Assembly (NCBI GenBank): GCA_039619475.1
Contig: CM077115.1
Span: 222,875,291 to 222,939,290, forward strand
DNA: 64,000 nt
Origin: Icerya purchasi
Taxonomy: Eukaryota > Arthropoda > Insecta > Hemiptera > Monophlebidae
Direction of reading: 5' to 3'
Each line of letters starts with the position of its first letter. The first letter of the stretch is position 1. The translations under genes and the position numbers were made by a program. A model generated the notes under the pieces. It made no database searches and was not told the origin of the DNA. It saw only the letters and a list, made by a program, of their open reading frames with translations. Shown here piece by piece: positions 49,101 through 56,739 of the stretch.

Positions 49101-52100
49101 CATTTAAATTCAATTTATTCTTAATTTTAAATTAAATTATACGTTAACATAAATACGCGAAATATATAATAATAAACCGCAGCGATCAATTTCAACAGCG
49201 TAGATGTTTGCTGAATTTTTAATGTTTTCGGAAACAAAAACTTCAAAATAAACTTAAAAATATTACCAAGCAATACAGAAACTTAATCAAATCGATATAT
49301 TTAATCTCAGCTGTTTTTAACTTCGCACATTCACGCTGCCAATAGGACCGAAATCACAAATATCTCTCAGTAAATTTCACTAAATTTTATTAACTTTACG
49401 TAATTAAAATTTAAAATACTACTCGACAATCTTGTTTTACAATTTAACATTGTCATTTTTAAATTATGGTACATGATAAATTTATGTAAATAAAAAACTT
49501 AGTGTTTTTTCTTCTTTTTTTTTCTTCTGTTGGTAGAAAATAAAGGTGCCGTTGAAAGAATAAATTGGAAAAAATACTGAAAGTAGACATAGTCAAAAGT
49601 AAAAGAAAGCCCCGAATTTTTTCAAAAACAATATCCGCTAAAATTAAACTGAAAAGTTAATTGAAGAAAAAATACAGTTCAAAATTAATTAAGTTGAAAC
49701 TATTGGTTATTAAAAAAAAAACAAAAAAACAGAACGAATGTAATTTTTGATTTAATTTGATTTTATCTTCCGGATAAACGAAATATACACTCATTATTTT
49801 TTTCCACTTTACATCAATTATTGTAATATTCAAAATCGAGCAAAATTGTGCATTCCATCCAGATAGTGTAAAATTATATTTAAACACGTTACTCAAAGTT
49901 TATTCTATCGTACAAAATTTTTACCAATATAATTTATAAAATATTTTATTTAAAATTTTTTCTTTTCTTTGTAAAATGTCTATAAAAACTTCCTGAATTT
50001 TTCACGTTTATTAAAATAAACTTTACAAAAAAAAACAAGGCTGCATTAAGTTTATAATTAAAAAAAATTTAAATGTAGATAATATTATAAAAAAATCTAA
50101 ATTAAATTGGGAACCTTTAACGTCCACCATTGGTGATAGAGGAATTAACCTCACTAATGTTCCATAAAAACAAGATGAAAAAAAGATCATTTTATCTATT
50201 GTTGATTAGTCAGTTTGTTGATTAAAAACGTTGTAATATGCCATAATTAGATTAAATATAATCGATCGTTTTACATTATACTGATGAAAAAAAAAAAATT
50301 TAAATCACAGGAAAACGTATAATTATTTAATTAATTTATCAAAAGTTACGAAAATATTTATCGTGATTGGTTTATGCGTGACACACACATAATTGCGTAA
50401 CGTGTTTATAAATAAATCATATTTAATTTTTTAATAAATGAATAACAGTGAAACTTTTCAAAAATTTTTTAAATTTATGGTTACACGAAATTTTTTTCTA
50501 ATCAACTGACGCAGTTATTTATTTCGTATCATTTCAAAATCATTTTAATTTTACTTGTATAGCCAATTCGCGCGTAGGTGACAGAATTAGGGTACGGATG
50601 CCCATTCCACTGTGTTCTTTCAATTTTTCGAACATGGGTATTAGGAAGCAAGCAGTTTTACCGCTACCCGTTCTTGCCATAGCGACAATATCTTTACCAT
50701 CCAGAGCTATCGGAATCGCCTGCGACAATAACAATTTTGTACTAAATCTATTACTACTTTAATCGATTAATTTTAATTTAATAATCGAATTACACCGTTA
50801 TTTTTCAATATAAATCTGCATGACGTATTTGCAGAATTACCATTATCTCAAAATTGCACTTAAAAAAATAGTTAAGCGGCCAATTTTTTTTTAATTTTTA
50901 GTTAATGTCTGGTTAATTTAGAACTTAACGCATTTATAACACTTTAACTTTACTGTTAGTAGATAATTTAATTTATGTAATACACTTGTTATTAACCTTT
51001 TCTCAGTGTCTAAGTAGGAATCCTTAATTATTTAATCTTCGATTAATATCTCCGCAGTATAAATTACATAGTAACGGTTTAACTTTACCGAATATTTCAT
51101 TTACGTTTTATTTGCACCATAATAAGTTTAATCAAACGGTACGTCCGAAAATTTTCAAAAGTACCTCGCAATTAACAAAAAGAAATCTCATTTGTTTAAC
51201 CCAGAGAATAATGAAAGTCGGCTAAGAGTTGAAAAAGAAAAAAAAAGAGAAGAGAAAAACCCAACTAGAACACTATTCCAGTTTACCGCTAATTAGCTAC
51301 TTTTTTTTTATTCAGTTTTTTGCTGCTCTAGAATTTATCTTTTTTTTTTTTGCCCGCAGGTTTACCTTTCGTTGTTAATAAACAGCGACAGTCCTGGTCT
51401 GTAAGGTTTTCTGTACAGACCTGTCGGCAGGCATGTCCGTAGACTTACCTTTTCCGTCTAAAATGAAACGCACTTTTAATCTGTATAGTTTTCGCCACAG
51501 TACAGACCTCTAGCGATTAAGTCCGCGGACAAAACCGTACGTGTGTGGCGGGCTGTTATCACTACTTAAAAGAAAAAATTGCGTTTTTCGAAAAACAGAT
51601 TTTAATTTTTTACTCATTACTTTCATTAGTTCTACACTTAGATGCATTTGCTGATGCAAAAGGCGACGGTTTAGAGTTGAAATGAACTTTATAAATTCAA
51701 TTTTAGAAAAATAACGCAAAACATTAAACAAAAAAACTAAAGGTCTACGAGAATGACTTCAATTTCTAAAGTTCTAAGTCGATGATCCAAAAAAAAACAA
51801 AAAAAAATCAGATTTTACTATTACGAATTGTTTAAATTAAGTCCTTGATGAAGGCATTAAGAATCATCAAAAACTGTATACCGATAAATGTAGCAAAATA
51901 ATAAATAGAATTTCATAGAGAATCGGTGATCGTTAAACGTCATAGATTACCGCATTCAAAGCAGTAACTTAACAATAATAGTATAAACAATAACTAAAAA
52001 TTTGCGCGTAAAAATTCTTTCAAAATATAAATAATATGCATTTTGAAAATATTACTCTCAATATCAGTTACATTTGAAAATTCAAATCAAATTTAACACT

Positions 52101-53404
52101 TCTTGTAATTCCGCCGAAGTGAGTAAGTACGAAGGAACTATTAATGGCAGAAGTTAAGATAACTATAAAAGATCAACACTTTCTATTTTGGAAGTTAAAA
52201 CAAAAATTTAAAAAAAATACTCCGAACTTTAAGAACGACTGAATCTGAAAAATATGTGCAACGTTATCGTTAAAATTACTAATAAAATAATCAGTTTCAA
52301 GAAACAACAAAAGTATTACATTACTACATCACATTTTAATTCATGTAATGAGAAATATTGAAATAAAGAGACGTTAAGCAAAATATTAATCAACTCTTTT
52401 AAATCGTCTACATAACAAAATAAAATGGAGTTCAATTTCATTTTTAGGAAATTTAAGTAAAAAAATGGATATACGCGAAGAATAGAGAATTCATTAATAT
52501 TGATAACTGAATAGAAAAATGAAATTTTATCAAGTTTCGAAGTACATTTTAAGACGTTAAGCATTTACCGTTCTCTTCAGATTATTGTTTTTAAGTCGTC
52601 ACAATAAACACGCAGTACATTTTACCAAACTAAATGCTCCATATACATTTAAAGAGTCCGGTAAAATAAAGTCATAGCATTCTATAATTTTTACTTAAAA
52701 CTGCATTTACATTGAAAACTAAATAAATAAAACAGATATAAAATCCATGACACAAATGTTAATAAAAAATTACACTGGTGATAACGATAAAAAACTTGGC
52801 TTATATTATTAACGTGTAACTCGTAAAACTGTTTAAGTACTACATTCATACTATCACTGTATTTCCTTTTTTGTTTTAAATGTTCCAAAACATAACGACA
52901 CAATGTTTCGCTCTCAACTGTTTCACTTATAAATGTTCCGTAACACTGCAACGTATTACTTTTCCCAACTCTAATTTAAAATACAAAATTTCGTAAAATG
53001 CGCAAAATAAACGTTTTTGTACTTGAATAACAACGTACCTTTCGTTGTATAGGTGTTGGTACTTTGTAACCTCTTTTAAGAATTCCTTTTAACACGTTAT
53101 AGCTAATACCCATAGTTTGAAATCCTCCACTTTTTTTCGATTTTTTAAAACATTTTTCTCTTTCCCCGTCATTTTCATCATCAAATCCAATCGAATCAAC
53201 ATGCTTATTCTAAACAAAAAATAGTTAAAACGATTTGTCAAATATTCAATGATTAGAAATGAACATTAAATTAACGTACAACTGGCAAAGAATAAATAGA
53301 TTATTTAATAGAAATTAAGGATTCACACAGAGTTTAATAAAAATACAAATTAATATAACTACAGTTTTACAATTATCTTTTAATTTTAGATAGTTACCTA
53401 CCAT
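23957..53404 (-). CDS. DDX54: ATP-dependent RNA helicase DDX54/Dbp10, complete gene
   Basis: DDX54 (yeast Dbp10) is a nucleolar DEAD-box ATPase that remodels pre-rRNA during 60S subunit assembly. Twelve coding exons were joined, 5' to 3' on the minus strand: 53209-53039, 50719-50555, 49093-48885, 48799-48653, 45038-44870, 37748-37538, 37441-37212, 34049-33849, 31316-31184, 31083-30897, 26995-26700 and 24165-23957. All have GT/AG borders and compatible phases. They total 2328 nt with stop, or 775 residues, plus a start Met probably on a separate exon (53404-53402). All helicase motifs are present: Q motif (PTPIQ), ARTGSGKT (Lys79), [16 protein letters not shown] (179-182), SAT (210-212), TDVAARG and [13 protein letters not shown] (356-368). 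The Dbp10-specific C-terminus follows ([39 protein letters not shown]). Introns reach 7.1 kb and hold several transposons, but no exon is disrupted. Confidence 0.93.
25545..25890 (+). pseudogene. 5'-truncated mariner transposase end
   Basis: Reads [38 protein letters not shown] and [14 protein letters not shown], with a stop in between. The S-P-D-L-A-x-S-D block holds the third Asp of DD34D mariners. The 3' end TGACCATCCCTCGTA (about 25880) is a typical mariner terminus. The 5' part is absent. It lies in the last DDX54 intron on the opposite strand. Confidence 0.8.
26700..26995 (-). CDS. DDX54: DDX54 exon 12: DBP10 C-terminal domain
   Basis: 296 nt coding [47 protein letters not shown] and an acidic tail to FTP. 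It corresponds to the W-D-x-K-K-x-R-F-V...ESG-x-Y-I...SYK block of the DBP10 C-terminal domain. Confidence 0.92.
28738..30745. repeat. Inverted pair sharing TCCGTTCAACGAAAATGTGC (possible element ends)
   Basis: TAGTCCGTTCAACGAAAATG at about 28748 recurs inverted near 30705-30740, with partial further similarity inward (AGTCGATA). The 2.0 kb between is AT-rich with no recognised protein. This could be a decayed transposon with inverted ends, or two related copies. It is in a DDX54 intron. Confidence 0.45.
30757..30826. repeat. Short hairpin, 24-bp arms
   Basis: TAGCATCATCTCGTATATGC at 30757 pairs with GCATACACGAGATGATGCTA ending at 30826. There is one mismatch in 24 bp and a 22-base GC-rich loop. 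It lies 71 bases 3' (on the minus strand) of DDX54 exon 11. Confidence 0.85.
30897..31083 (-). CDS. DDX54: DDX54 exon 11: FIPYQPKD
   Basis: 187 nt; acidic [18 protein letters not shown], a basic patch (HRKRKNTK) and [15 protein letters not shown], equivalent to the FYIPYRPKDFDSERG block of vertebrate DDX54. Donor GAGG|GTAAAT. Confidence 0.88.
31184..31316 (-). CDS. DDX54: DDX54 exon 10
   Basis: 44 codons plus one base: [20 protein letters not shown] and [26 protein letters not shown] continues IKNYRPAL as in relatives (IKNYRSRATIFEI). Too weakly patterned to be found alone; it is supported by phase and position. Confidence 0.82.
33849..34049 (-). CDS. DDX54: DDX54 exon 9: Dbp10-type linker
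   Basis: 67 codons: [34 protein letters not shown] and [10 protein letters not shown]. The YVRSRP...SIKRAK...HPLF...IKNYR series is diagnostic for DDX54 rather than other DEAD-box proteins. Confidence 0.9.
34465..34900 (+). mobile_element. Possible mariner-type 5' end and N-terminal remnant
   Basis: GAGGGTCACTCGGAAAGTAAGG at about 34468 has the form of a mariner terminus. About 300 bases on, ARSGRPLVV can be read, like the R-S-G-R-P hinge after the N-terminal helices of mariner transposases. Frames are broken and no 3' end was found. Confidence 0.35.
35300..36590 (+). pseudogene. Decayed LINE (reverse transcriptase and C-terminal part)
   Basis: The open pieces follow the order of a non-LTR polymerase: [20 protein letters not shown] and [17 protein letters not shown] (first RT Asp) at 35322-35555; [11 protein letters not shown] (YADD) at about 35810-35850; [15 protein letters not shown] at 36395-36440, a C-terminal block of several insect LINEs. 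Frameshifts separate them. A GAA-rich and A-rich tail ends near 36597. It is antisense in a DDX54 intron and not functional. Confidence 0.8.
37212..37441 (-). CDS. DDX54: DDX54 exon 8: motif VI
   Basis: 230 nt: the second part of a split Gly, then [20 protein letters not shown] (motif VI arginines) through [10 protein letters not shown]. Acceptor TTCGAACAG, donor GAAGCG|GTTAGT. Confidence 0.92.
37538..37748 (-). CDS. DDX54: DDX54 exon 7: motif V
   Basis: 211 nt coding [48 protein letters not shown] and LFIHRV. It ends in phase 1 at GTTG|GTATGT. The intron before it is the largest (7.1 kb) and holds a solo LTR, a Tigger element and a mariner-type element. Confidence 0.93.
39135..40152 (-). 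repeat. Solo LTR of the family at 1411-7336
   Basis: On the minus strand it begins TGATACGGATTCGGTATTTG (from 40152) and ends TTCGTATCA (39135), 1018 bp, with similarity to the 970-bp LTR throughout and many differences. Flanking ATAT on each side fits a 4-bp target duplication but is ambiguous in (AT)n. Its end holds two GTATMAAATRGC...AGGGAC units, of kinds different from those in the 3' LTR at 6367. It is in the 7.1-kb DDX54 intron. Confidence 0.85.
40167..42166 (+). mobile_element. Tigger/pogo element, apparently complete (2.0 kb)
   Basis: Terminal inverted repeats CAGTARAATCCGCTTAATGT at 40167 and, inverted, ending at 42166, each flanked by TA (40165-40166 and 42167-42168). Motifs like CGGTTAATGTTATC and CGCTTAATGTTATC recur just inside both ends, probably transposase-binding subrepeats. 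One uninterrupted transposase ORF lies inside. Complete ends plus an open ORF suggest recent arrival. It sits in a DDX54 intron in antisense orientation to the gene. Confidence 0.9.
40447..41958 (+). CDS. Tigger-type DDE transposase, 503 aa, intact
   Basis: Cut-and-paste transposase of the pogo/Tigger group (Tc1/mariner superfamily). Residues 8-55 form the first helix-turn-helix ([11 protein letters not shown]...[17 protein letters not shown]). Residues about 75-140 form the second CENP-B-type HTH ([30 protein letters not shown]). The DDE domain follows, with Asp175 in NADETGIYY, Asp276 in [10 protein letters not shown] and Asp307 in [11 protein letters not shown], a DD30D spacing. The C-terminal tail is acidic. 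There are no internal stops; a second Met at residue 3 could also be the start. The TIRs lie 280 bp upstream and 210 bp downstream, so it is self-mobilising in principle. Domestication is not indicated, because the ends are still present. Confidence 0.92.
   Translation: MIMSSKPKRRDCSVSEKVNILRKYDALVPISQREAASKLGISQPLLCKILKSREELETATICNGNTSRKRKRFGKDEQVETALVGWFDQVRDKNASVNGPILRAKAESLAKQLGKEDFVATEGWFRRFTNRHNLVYRKPCGEQADADVSAAESWIKDVWPTLIDQYSPDDIFNADETGIYYRALPETTYVFKSEALKGFKVAKDRITVLCCCSMSGEKEELLVIGKSKNPRCFKNVKNLPVSYSANKNAWMTLEIFKEWLVQWDRRLNRNILLLVDNCTAHNVDLTFRHIKIVFMPPNTTSLIQPLDQGVIRTLKAYYRNEMRQRVLEQIEGNMQGLSAAELSTKTDLLSALHLLKHGWDSVTKLTISNCFKKGGFFPKSELVEVLCELPCPDDLLQVEFEEWLDIDSNLTTAAPVTEKDVCDNILNHDDEELSSSEEEMEYENSVPSHKEVIDALATIRRFVQCRGTVDNFNDTYASEKLVKNLLVQNLKQSSLTRYLPKGK
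42178..43105 (-). mobile_element. Truncated Tc1/mariner-superfamily element with frameshifted transposase
   Basis: The ends are inverted repeats (CCTAAAAAGCTTCGACGATTTCAAA at 42186 on; mirrored at 43070-43100). On the minus strand the reading [11 protein letters not shown] (first Asp) and [13 protein letters not shown] is followed, after a frameshift near 42620, by [20 protein letters not shown] and [12 protein letters not shown]. The segment with the second Asp is damaged. The N-terminal DNA-binding part is missing, so the element is dead. It lies 12 bases from the Tigger end. Confidence 0.82.
43103..43195. repeat. (TC)n-(TA)n-(GA)n palindromic microsatellite
   Basis: A TC run, then about 41 bases of TA, then a GA run. 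The outer runs are mutual complements, so the whole 93 bases can fold into a single hairpin. It abuts the end of the transposon at 42178-43105. Confidence 0.95.
43926..43971. repeat. (TTA)n followed by a T-run
   Basis: About nine TTA triplets followed by some 18 T. On the minus strand this reads A-run plus (TAA)n, a form left by some LINE tails; no LINE body was seen next to it. Confidence 0.8.
44870..45038 (-). CDS. DDX54: DDX54 exon 6: start of RecA domain 2
   Basis: 169 nt coding [20 protein letters not shown] and [16 protein letters not shown], the motif IV region where DDX54 relatives have VFVATKHHAEYL. Donor CACCTG|GTAATT. Confidence 0.92.
45360..47240 (-). pseudogene. Jockey-like LINE, broken ORF2
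   Basis: On the minus strand: ISSDHVPV near 47200 (endonuclease SDH motif), a middle region near 46790-46970, [20 protein letters not shown] with [20 protein letters not shown] (first RT Asp) at 46000-46330, and a C-terminal stretch 45377-45676 ([20 protein letters not shown]). Many stops and frameshifts. It shares the SDH block and RT wording with the LINE at 56740-59340, so they may be related families. It is sense-oriented in the DDX54 intron between exons 5 and 6. Confidence 0.85.
47950..48310 (+). pseudogene. C-terminal remnant of a LINE polyprotein
   Basis: Reads [19 protein letters not shown], then [20 protein letters not shown] and [16 protein letters not shown], with stops. A P-P-D-x-R-R-x...R-x-R-x-x-F-L series followed by W-x-x-L/M-N-x-L-R-x-G is typical of the region after the RT domain in some insect LINEs. 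A cysteine pair (CNCGK) follows. No 5' part was seen. Confidence 0.5.
48653..48799 (-). CDS. DDX54: DDX54 exon 5: SAT motif
   Basis: 147 nt: [20 protein letters not shown], then [11 protein letters not shown] (motif III) and SSPVLIR. The split Arg codon AG|G joins the next exon. Confidence 0.93.
48885..49093 (-). CDS. DDX54: DDX54 exon 4: GG, TPGR and DEAD
   Basis: Codes [20 protein letters not shown], the [10 protein letters not shown] stretch, ATPGRFLH and VVFDEADR (motif II, Mg/ATP hydrolysis). It ends in phase 2 at GATAG|GTAGAA. Confidence 0.93.
50555..50719 (-). CDS. DDX54: DDX54 exon 3: motif I and Ia
   Basis: 55 codons with [22 protein letters not shown] (Walker A) and [12 protein letters not shown] (motif Ia). 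Acceptor TTGTCGCAG, donor ACAA|GTAAAA. Confidence 0.93.
53039..53209 (-). CDS. DDX54: DDX54 exon 2: acidic N-terminus and Q motif
   Basis: 57 codons: [20 protein letters not shown], then [20 protein letters not shown] and [16 protein letters not shown]-to-PTPIQ is the family Q-motif block that recognises adenine. Donor CGAAAG|GTACG. Confidence 0.9.
53402..53404 (-). CDS. DDX54: Probable DDX54 start codon at the end of exon 1
   Basis: On the minus strand, CTGTTTACAATG is followed at once by GTAGGTAAC, a donor. Joining it to the acceptor TTGTTTAG before AAT AAG CAT gives [10 protein letters not shown] in the right phase. The 5' UTR would lie upstream of 53404. Another start further away cannot be excluded. 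Confidence 0.4.
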
Positions 53405-54239
53405 TGTAAACAGTAATAAGTCTGATCTGTAATTTCCCTACTCAAATACAAAAATTATTTACCATTCTTACACGCAACATGAAAATTATACACTTCTGTA
53501 ATACTGAGCTTAGCGGCGAGATTTGAAAAGTGTTTAAATAATTCAGAATTGATTTTAGGTAAATGATTCTTTACGGATGAATCATTGAATTTTAATTAGA
53601 GTACGCTTAATTTTCCTCTATTCCGTAATATATATTAAAAATTATTATAAAAAATCAGCAACCTATGGTACAATTTTCCCCCCTCTATAAGTATTAAAAA
53701 ATAACTTGGTTACCAAAAGTCTATTATAATAATTTAAATTTTTGGCCTCAGGCTGGGGCTTGAAAGCCAAAATCTGAAAGCCGAAAATAAAGACATTGAA
53801 ATATGGTACCATGATAATCTGATTCGTTAATATCGTATAATACACATAATTTAATCACTAACAGTGTTAAATGTTTTTTTTATAAAAACAGAAACTACCA
53901 TGGCACCAAAAAGAGCCTGATTGAAAAAATAATTGATGTTCAAATTTTTTAACTTTGTCTTCGGGAAAAAACATGTACACTTGCCTACCGGTAGGTTGAC
54001 GACGGTTCTGTCATATATTGCTGTCTACGTTATGTTAATATATGTAAATTTTAAATTCTTCAACATCAGCGAAATCATGTCGTACATTATATGTTAATGT
54101 TATAAAGCTGGACATAAAGTTTAATAATCAGAGCTTTATTAATTCTGTCCAACTTATAAAACTTTAGTTCAAAGGTAATTGCTATCTTGAGTACAGAAGT
54201 CTATAAAGGACCATTAATTATTGTAACTATTTTCATTAA
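53405..54239. other. Upstream of DDX54; probable 5' UTR and promoter region
   Basis: AT-rich with no clear TATA box or other named promoter element recognised. The inferred start codon is at 53404-53402, so transcription should begin within this stretch or through a further upstream exon. Confidence 0.4.
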
Positions 54240-54640
54240 TGCCATTCTATACTCACTCATTTTTTTTATTTTCAAATGTTCTTGCGCCATAATTTTAAAT
54301 TAATTACATAATGCTTTTATATGTGTTATGATTCTTTCTCTATGCTTATCGTCGGTCATGTTTGACTGAAATTTTCGTAGCACATAAAATATTTTATTGA
54401 TTTTCTTATTTAAATTTAAATACGCCGATGGAATTTTAAAGTTTGTTGTCTATAGTTATTCCGAAATATTTAAAGAAATTTACAATAGGTATATCGTGTG
54501 CTCATAGTTTCTTTATTCTAAATTTTTTACAAAAAAAATTTGAATGCGATATATTTGTCATGACTTCTACAGCTTATTCGTTCATTTGTACTTTAATTTG
54601 TTTTTCGATATAGAATAATATCGCCCTTGAACATATTGAA
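54240..54640 (-). pseudogene. Small LINE RT C-terminal remnant
   Basis: The minus strand reads VNFFKYFGITIDNKLKFH near 54440-54495, the F-K-Y-L-G-x-x-x-D block that follows the RT palm in jockey-like elements. Surrounding frames are broken. Confidence 0.5.
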
Positions 54641-54824
54641 GCGAAACTTCTTTAGGCAAATAAAAAAAAATGGAAGTTAATATGAAAAACCGGGCAAGCG
54701 TGCGTTATGAATAACTAATAGTTCTAATACATCTAAAAATTCGTAATAGACACGCAGCTAGTAATATATTAAATTAAAATTTATGTTTCATGTTATTGTA
54801 CTTCATACCACTTTGAGAATATAT

Positions 54825-55218
54825 ATATATACACCTATATATATATATATATATAAATCCGATATACCGGCTTTAGGAGGCCATAAATAGCGCCAGTGAC
54901 TTCAACTTTATAACACTCTACCAGAGAATATAAACCAAGCCAATCCCTCCAACGAGAGAATTGGATCCAAGAGATACGATTTCTGCAGTGAAGATGTAAT
55001 AGGAAATATATAAAATTAATATCCAGCCATTTGGCATTGCCCATAGAACCCTGGTTAAAGAACGTATTTCATATAGAATCCGGACACCGTGGCAACAAAT
55101 GCACTTAAGCACAGCCCATAGGAGTCCCGAAATATACAAAGCTTATAGCACCACACTCTGGTGACAGATGCGGTTAGGTATTACCTATAGAGGCCTGGTT
55201 GAAGCTATTCTAAGAAAA
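54825..55218. other. Unassigned stretch with AT microsatellite
   Basis: Starts with (AT)n interrupted by ACACC near 54833. Two short overlapping minus-strand ORFs (54835-55044, 54918-55139) were not recognised. A segment GCCATAAATAGCGCC... onward looks like repeat DNA. Confidence 0.3.
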
Positions 55219-55499
55219 GGCAGCCCCGGATCTACGATTTTTTTGAACCGGGACAAGAACTTAATAGCGATGCCCCCTCTCTCCAGCGTTTGAGATAAAT
55301 AGTTTAAAAAAACACAAATATATAATGGGTGGCATTTTTTGTGATCGGAAGAATAAGTACCCTTTAATAAATTTGCACTCTTTATTATCTATTAGCTAAT
55401 AACTTTTTCATTATGTGATATAAAATTAAATATAGAAAACATATAACCAGGAAAGACAACAGACAATTAAGACATCTTTAGGTCCCAGCATTTTTTTCT

Positions 55500-56200
55500 C
55501 TCTAATCTTGCTATAGCTTTGCACGGCTTACTTTCTTTTCTGCGAAAGAATCTATTAGCTCATCAAAGTCCGTCTCAAAGGCAGTTTTATTTCCAATGGC
55601 TAGGATTGCAAGGACAGATAGACGTTCCTGACTCATTGTTGAATGTAGATAAATTTTAATTATTTTCAGTCTTCTGAATGCTTCACTCACAGCTTGTAGA
55701 TGTCGTCGGTAATGTGCAGTATGTCCTTAAAGTTATACTAACATTAGGAAACACTTCTTGCAAGTCATGCTTAAACAGATGTTGTAATAAGTCGAATGCA
55801 CTCGATTTTTCCAGTTACTAGCTCTTTGAATACGGCAAGTTCCTGTCAAAAATCAACTGCATTCAAGTCTATTGAATATTTTCGTGCTAGACTGTCTCCA
55901 TTTTTCTGCAGATCCACAGTCGACATATTTAAAAACGCGTGGCCACTGAGGAAGGCGAAATTTTCATGTAGACTCTTTGCGCTCTCTAGCCTTGTTTCTA
56001 TTTCTGTTAAAATTTTGTCAAACAGTACCTTTACATCTTTGGAAAATAGCCCAGTCAGATCTAGCGTTCTTGATTCGTCTTCGCAGATTTCGTCGTATTG
56101 CCTTTTCTTTTTGGAAATCCGTTTGTTTTTAAGGACTGGCTCGATTTCCAACTTTTCTGATACAGGTACAGATGCTTTGTTCTAATGTTCTTTGGGTTTT
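55500..56200 (-). pseudogene. hAT transposase C-terminal remnant (ZMYM1-like)
   Basis: The minus-strand frame 56151-55846 is open (KNKRISKKKRQYDEICEDES; LFSKDVKVLFDKILTEIETR). After breaks it continues near 55690-55510 as EAFRRLKIIKIYLHSTMSQE and RLSVLAILAIGNKT, the C-terminal dimerisation block of hAT transposases and ZMYM1-type hAT-derived proteins. The N-terminal zinc fingers and DDE part are absent. It lies next to the minisatellite at 56421. Confidence 0.7.
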
Positions 56201-56420
56201 CTCCCATTCCTTGCATTATCACCACAGAACGCGAAATGATAATATACTATTTTTTTGTATTTCAACGTTTACTCTATTAATTACTTGCACACGCAATCAA
56301 CCACATAAACAAACGATGATCGTCGCTTGACGTTGGACCATTCGGGATATCAGCTCGTGTAGCTCTTAGTTCTAAATGCGACGTGGATCCCCCCGGCAGA
56401 GACATCACGTACATTATGCA

Positions 56421-56719
56421 CACGTTCAAAAATCGACTTAGGATACGTTCATAAATCGACTTAGGATACGTTCATAAATCGACTTAGGATACGTTCATAA
56501 ATCGACTTAGGATACGTTCATAAATCGACTTAGGATACGTTCATAAATCGACTTAGGATACGTTCATAAATCGACTTAGGATACGTTCATAAATCGACTT
56601 AGGATACGTTCATAAATCGACTTAGGATACGTTCATAAATCGACTTAGGATACGTTCATAAATCGACTTAGGATACGTTCATAAATCGACTTAGGATACG
56701 TTCATAAATCAACTTAGGA
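56421..56719. repeat. Minisatellite, 13 x 23 bp
   Basis: The unit ATAAATCGACTTAGGATACGTTC is repeated head to tail about 13 times with almost no variation. Only the first (CAAAAATCGAC) and last (ATCAACTTAGGATGTGGTC) units diverge. On the minus strand it starts directly after the coding end of the LINE at 56740-59340, suggesting it is that element's 3' tail. Confidence 0.95.
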
Positions 56720-56739
56720 TGTGGTCAAAAACCAACTGG

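Noticed and set aside
55796..56185. 129-aa plus-strand ORF
   Set aside because: It is the antisense shadow of the hAT transposase remnant.
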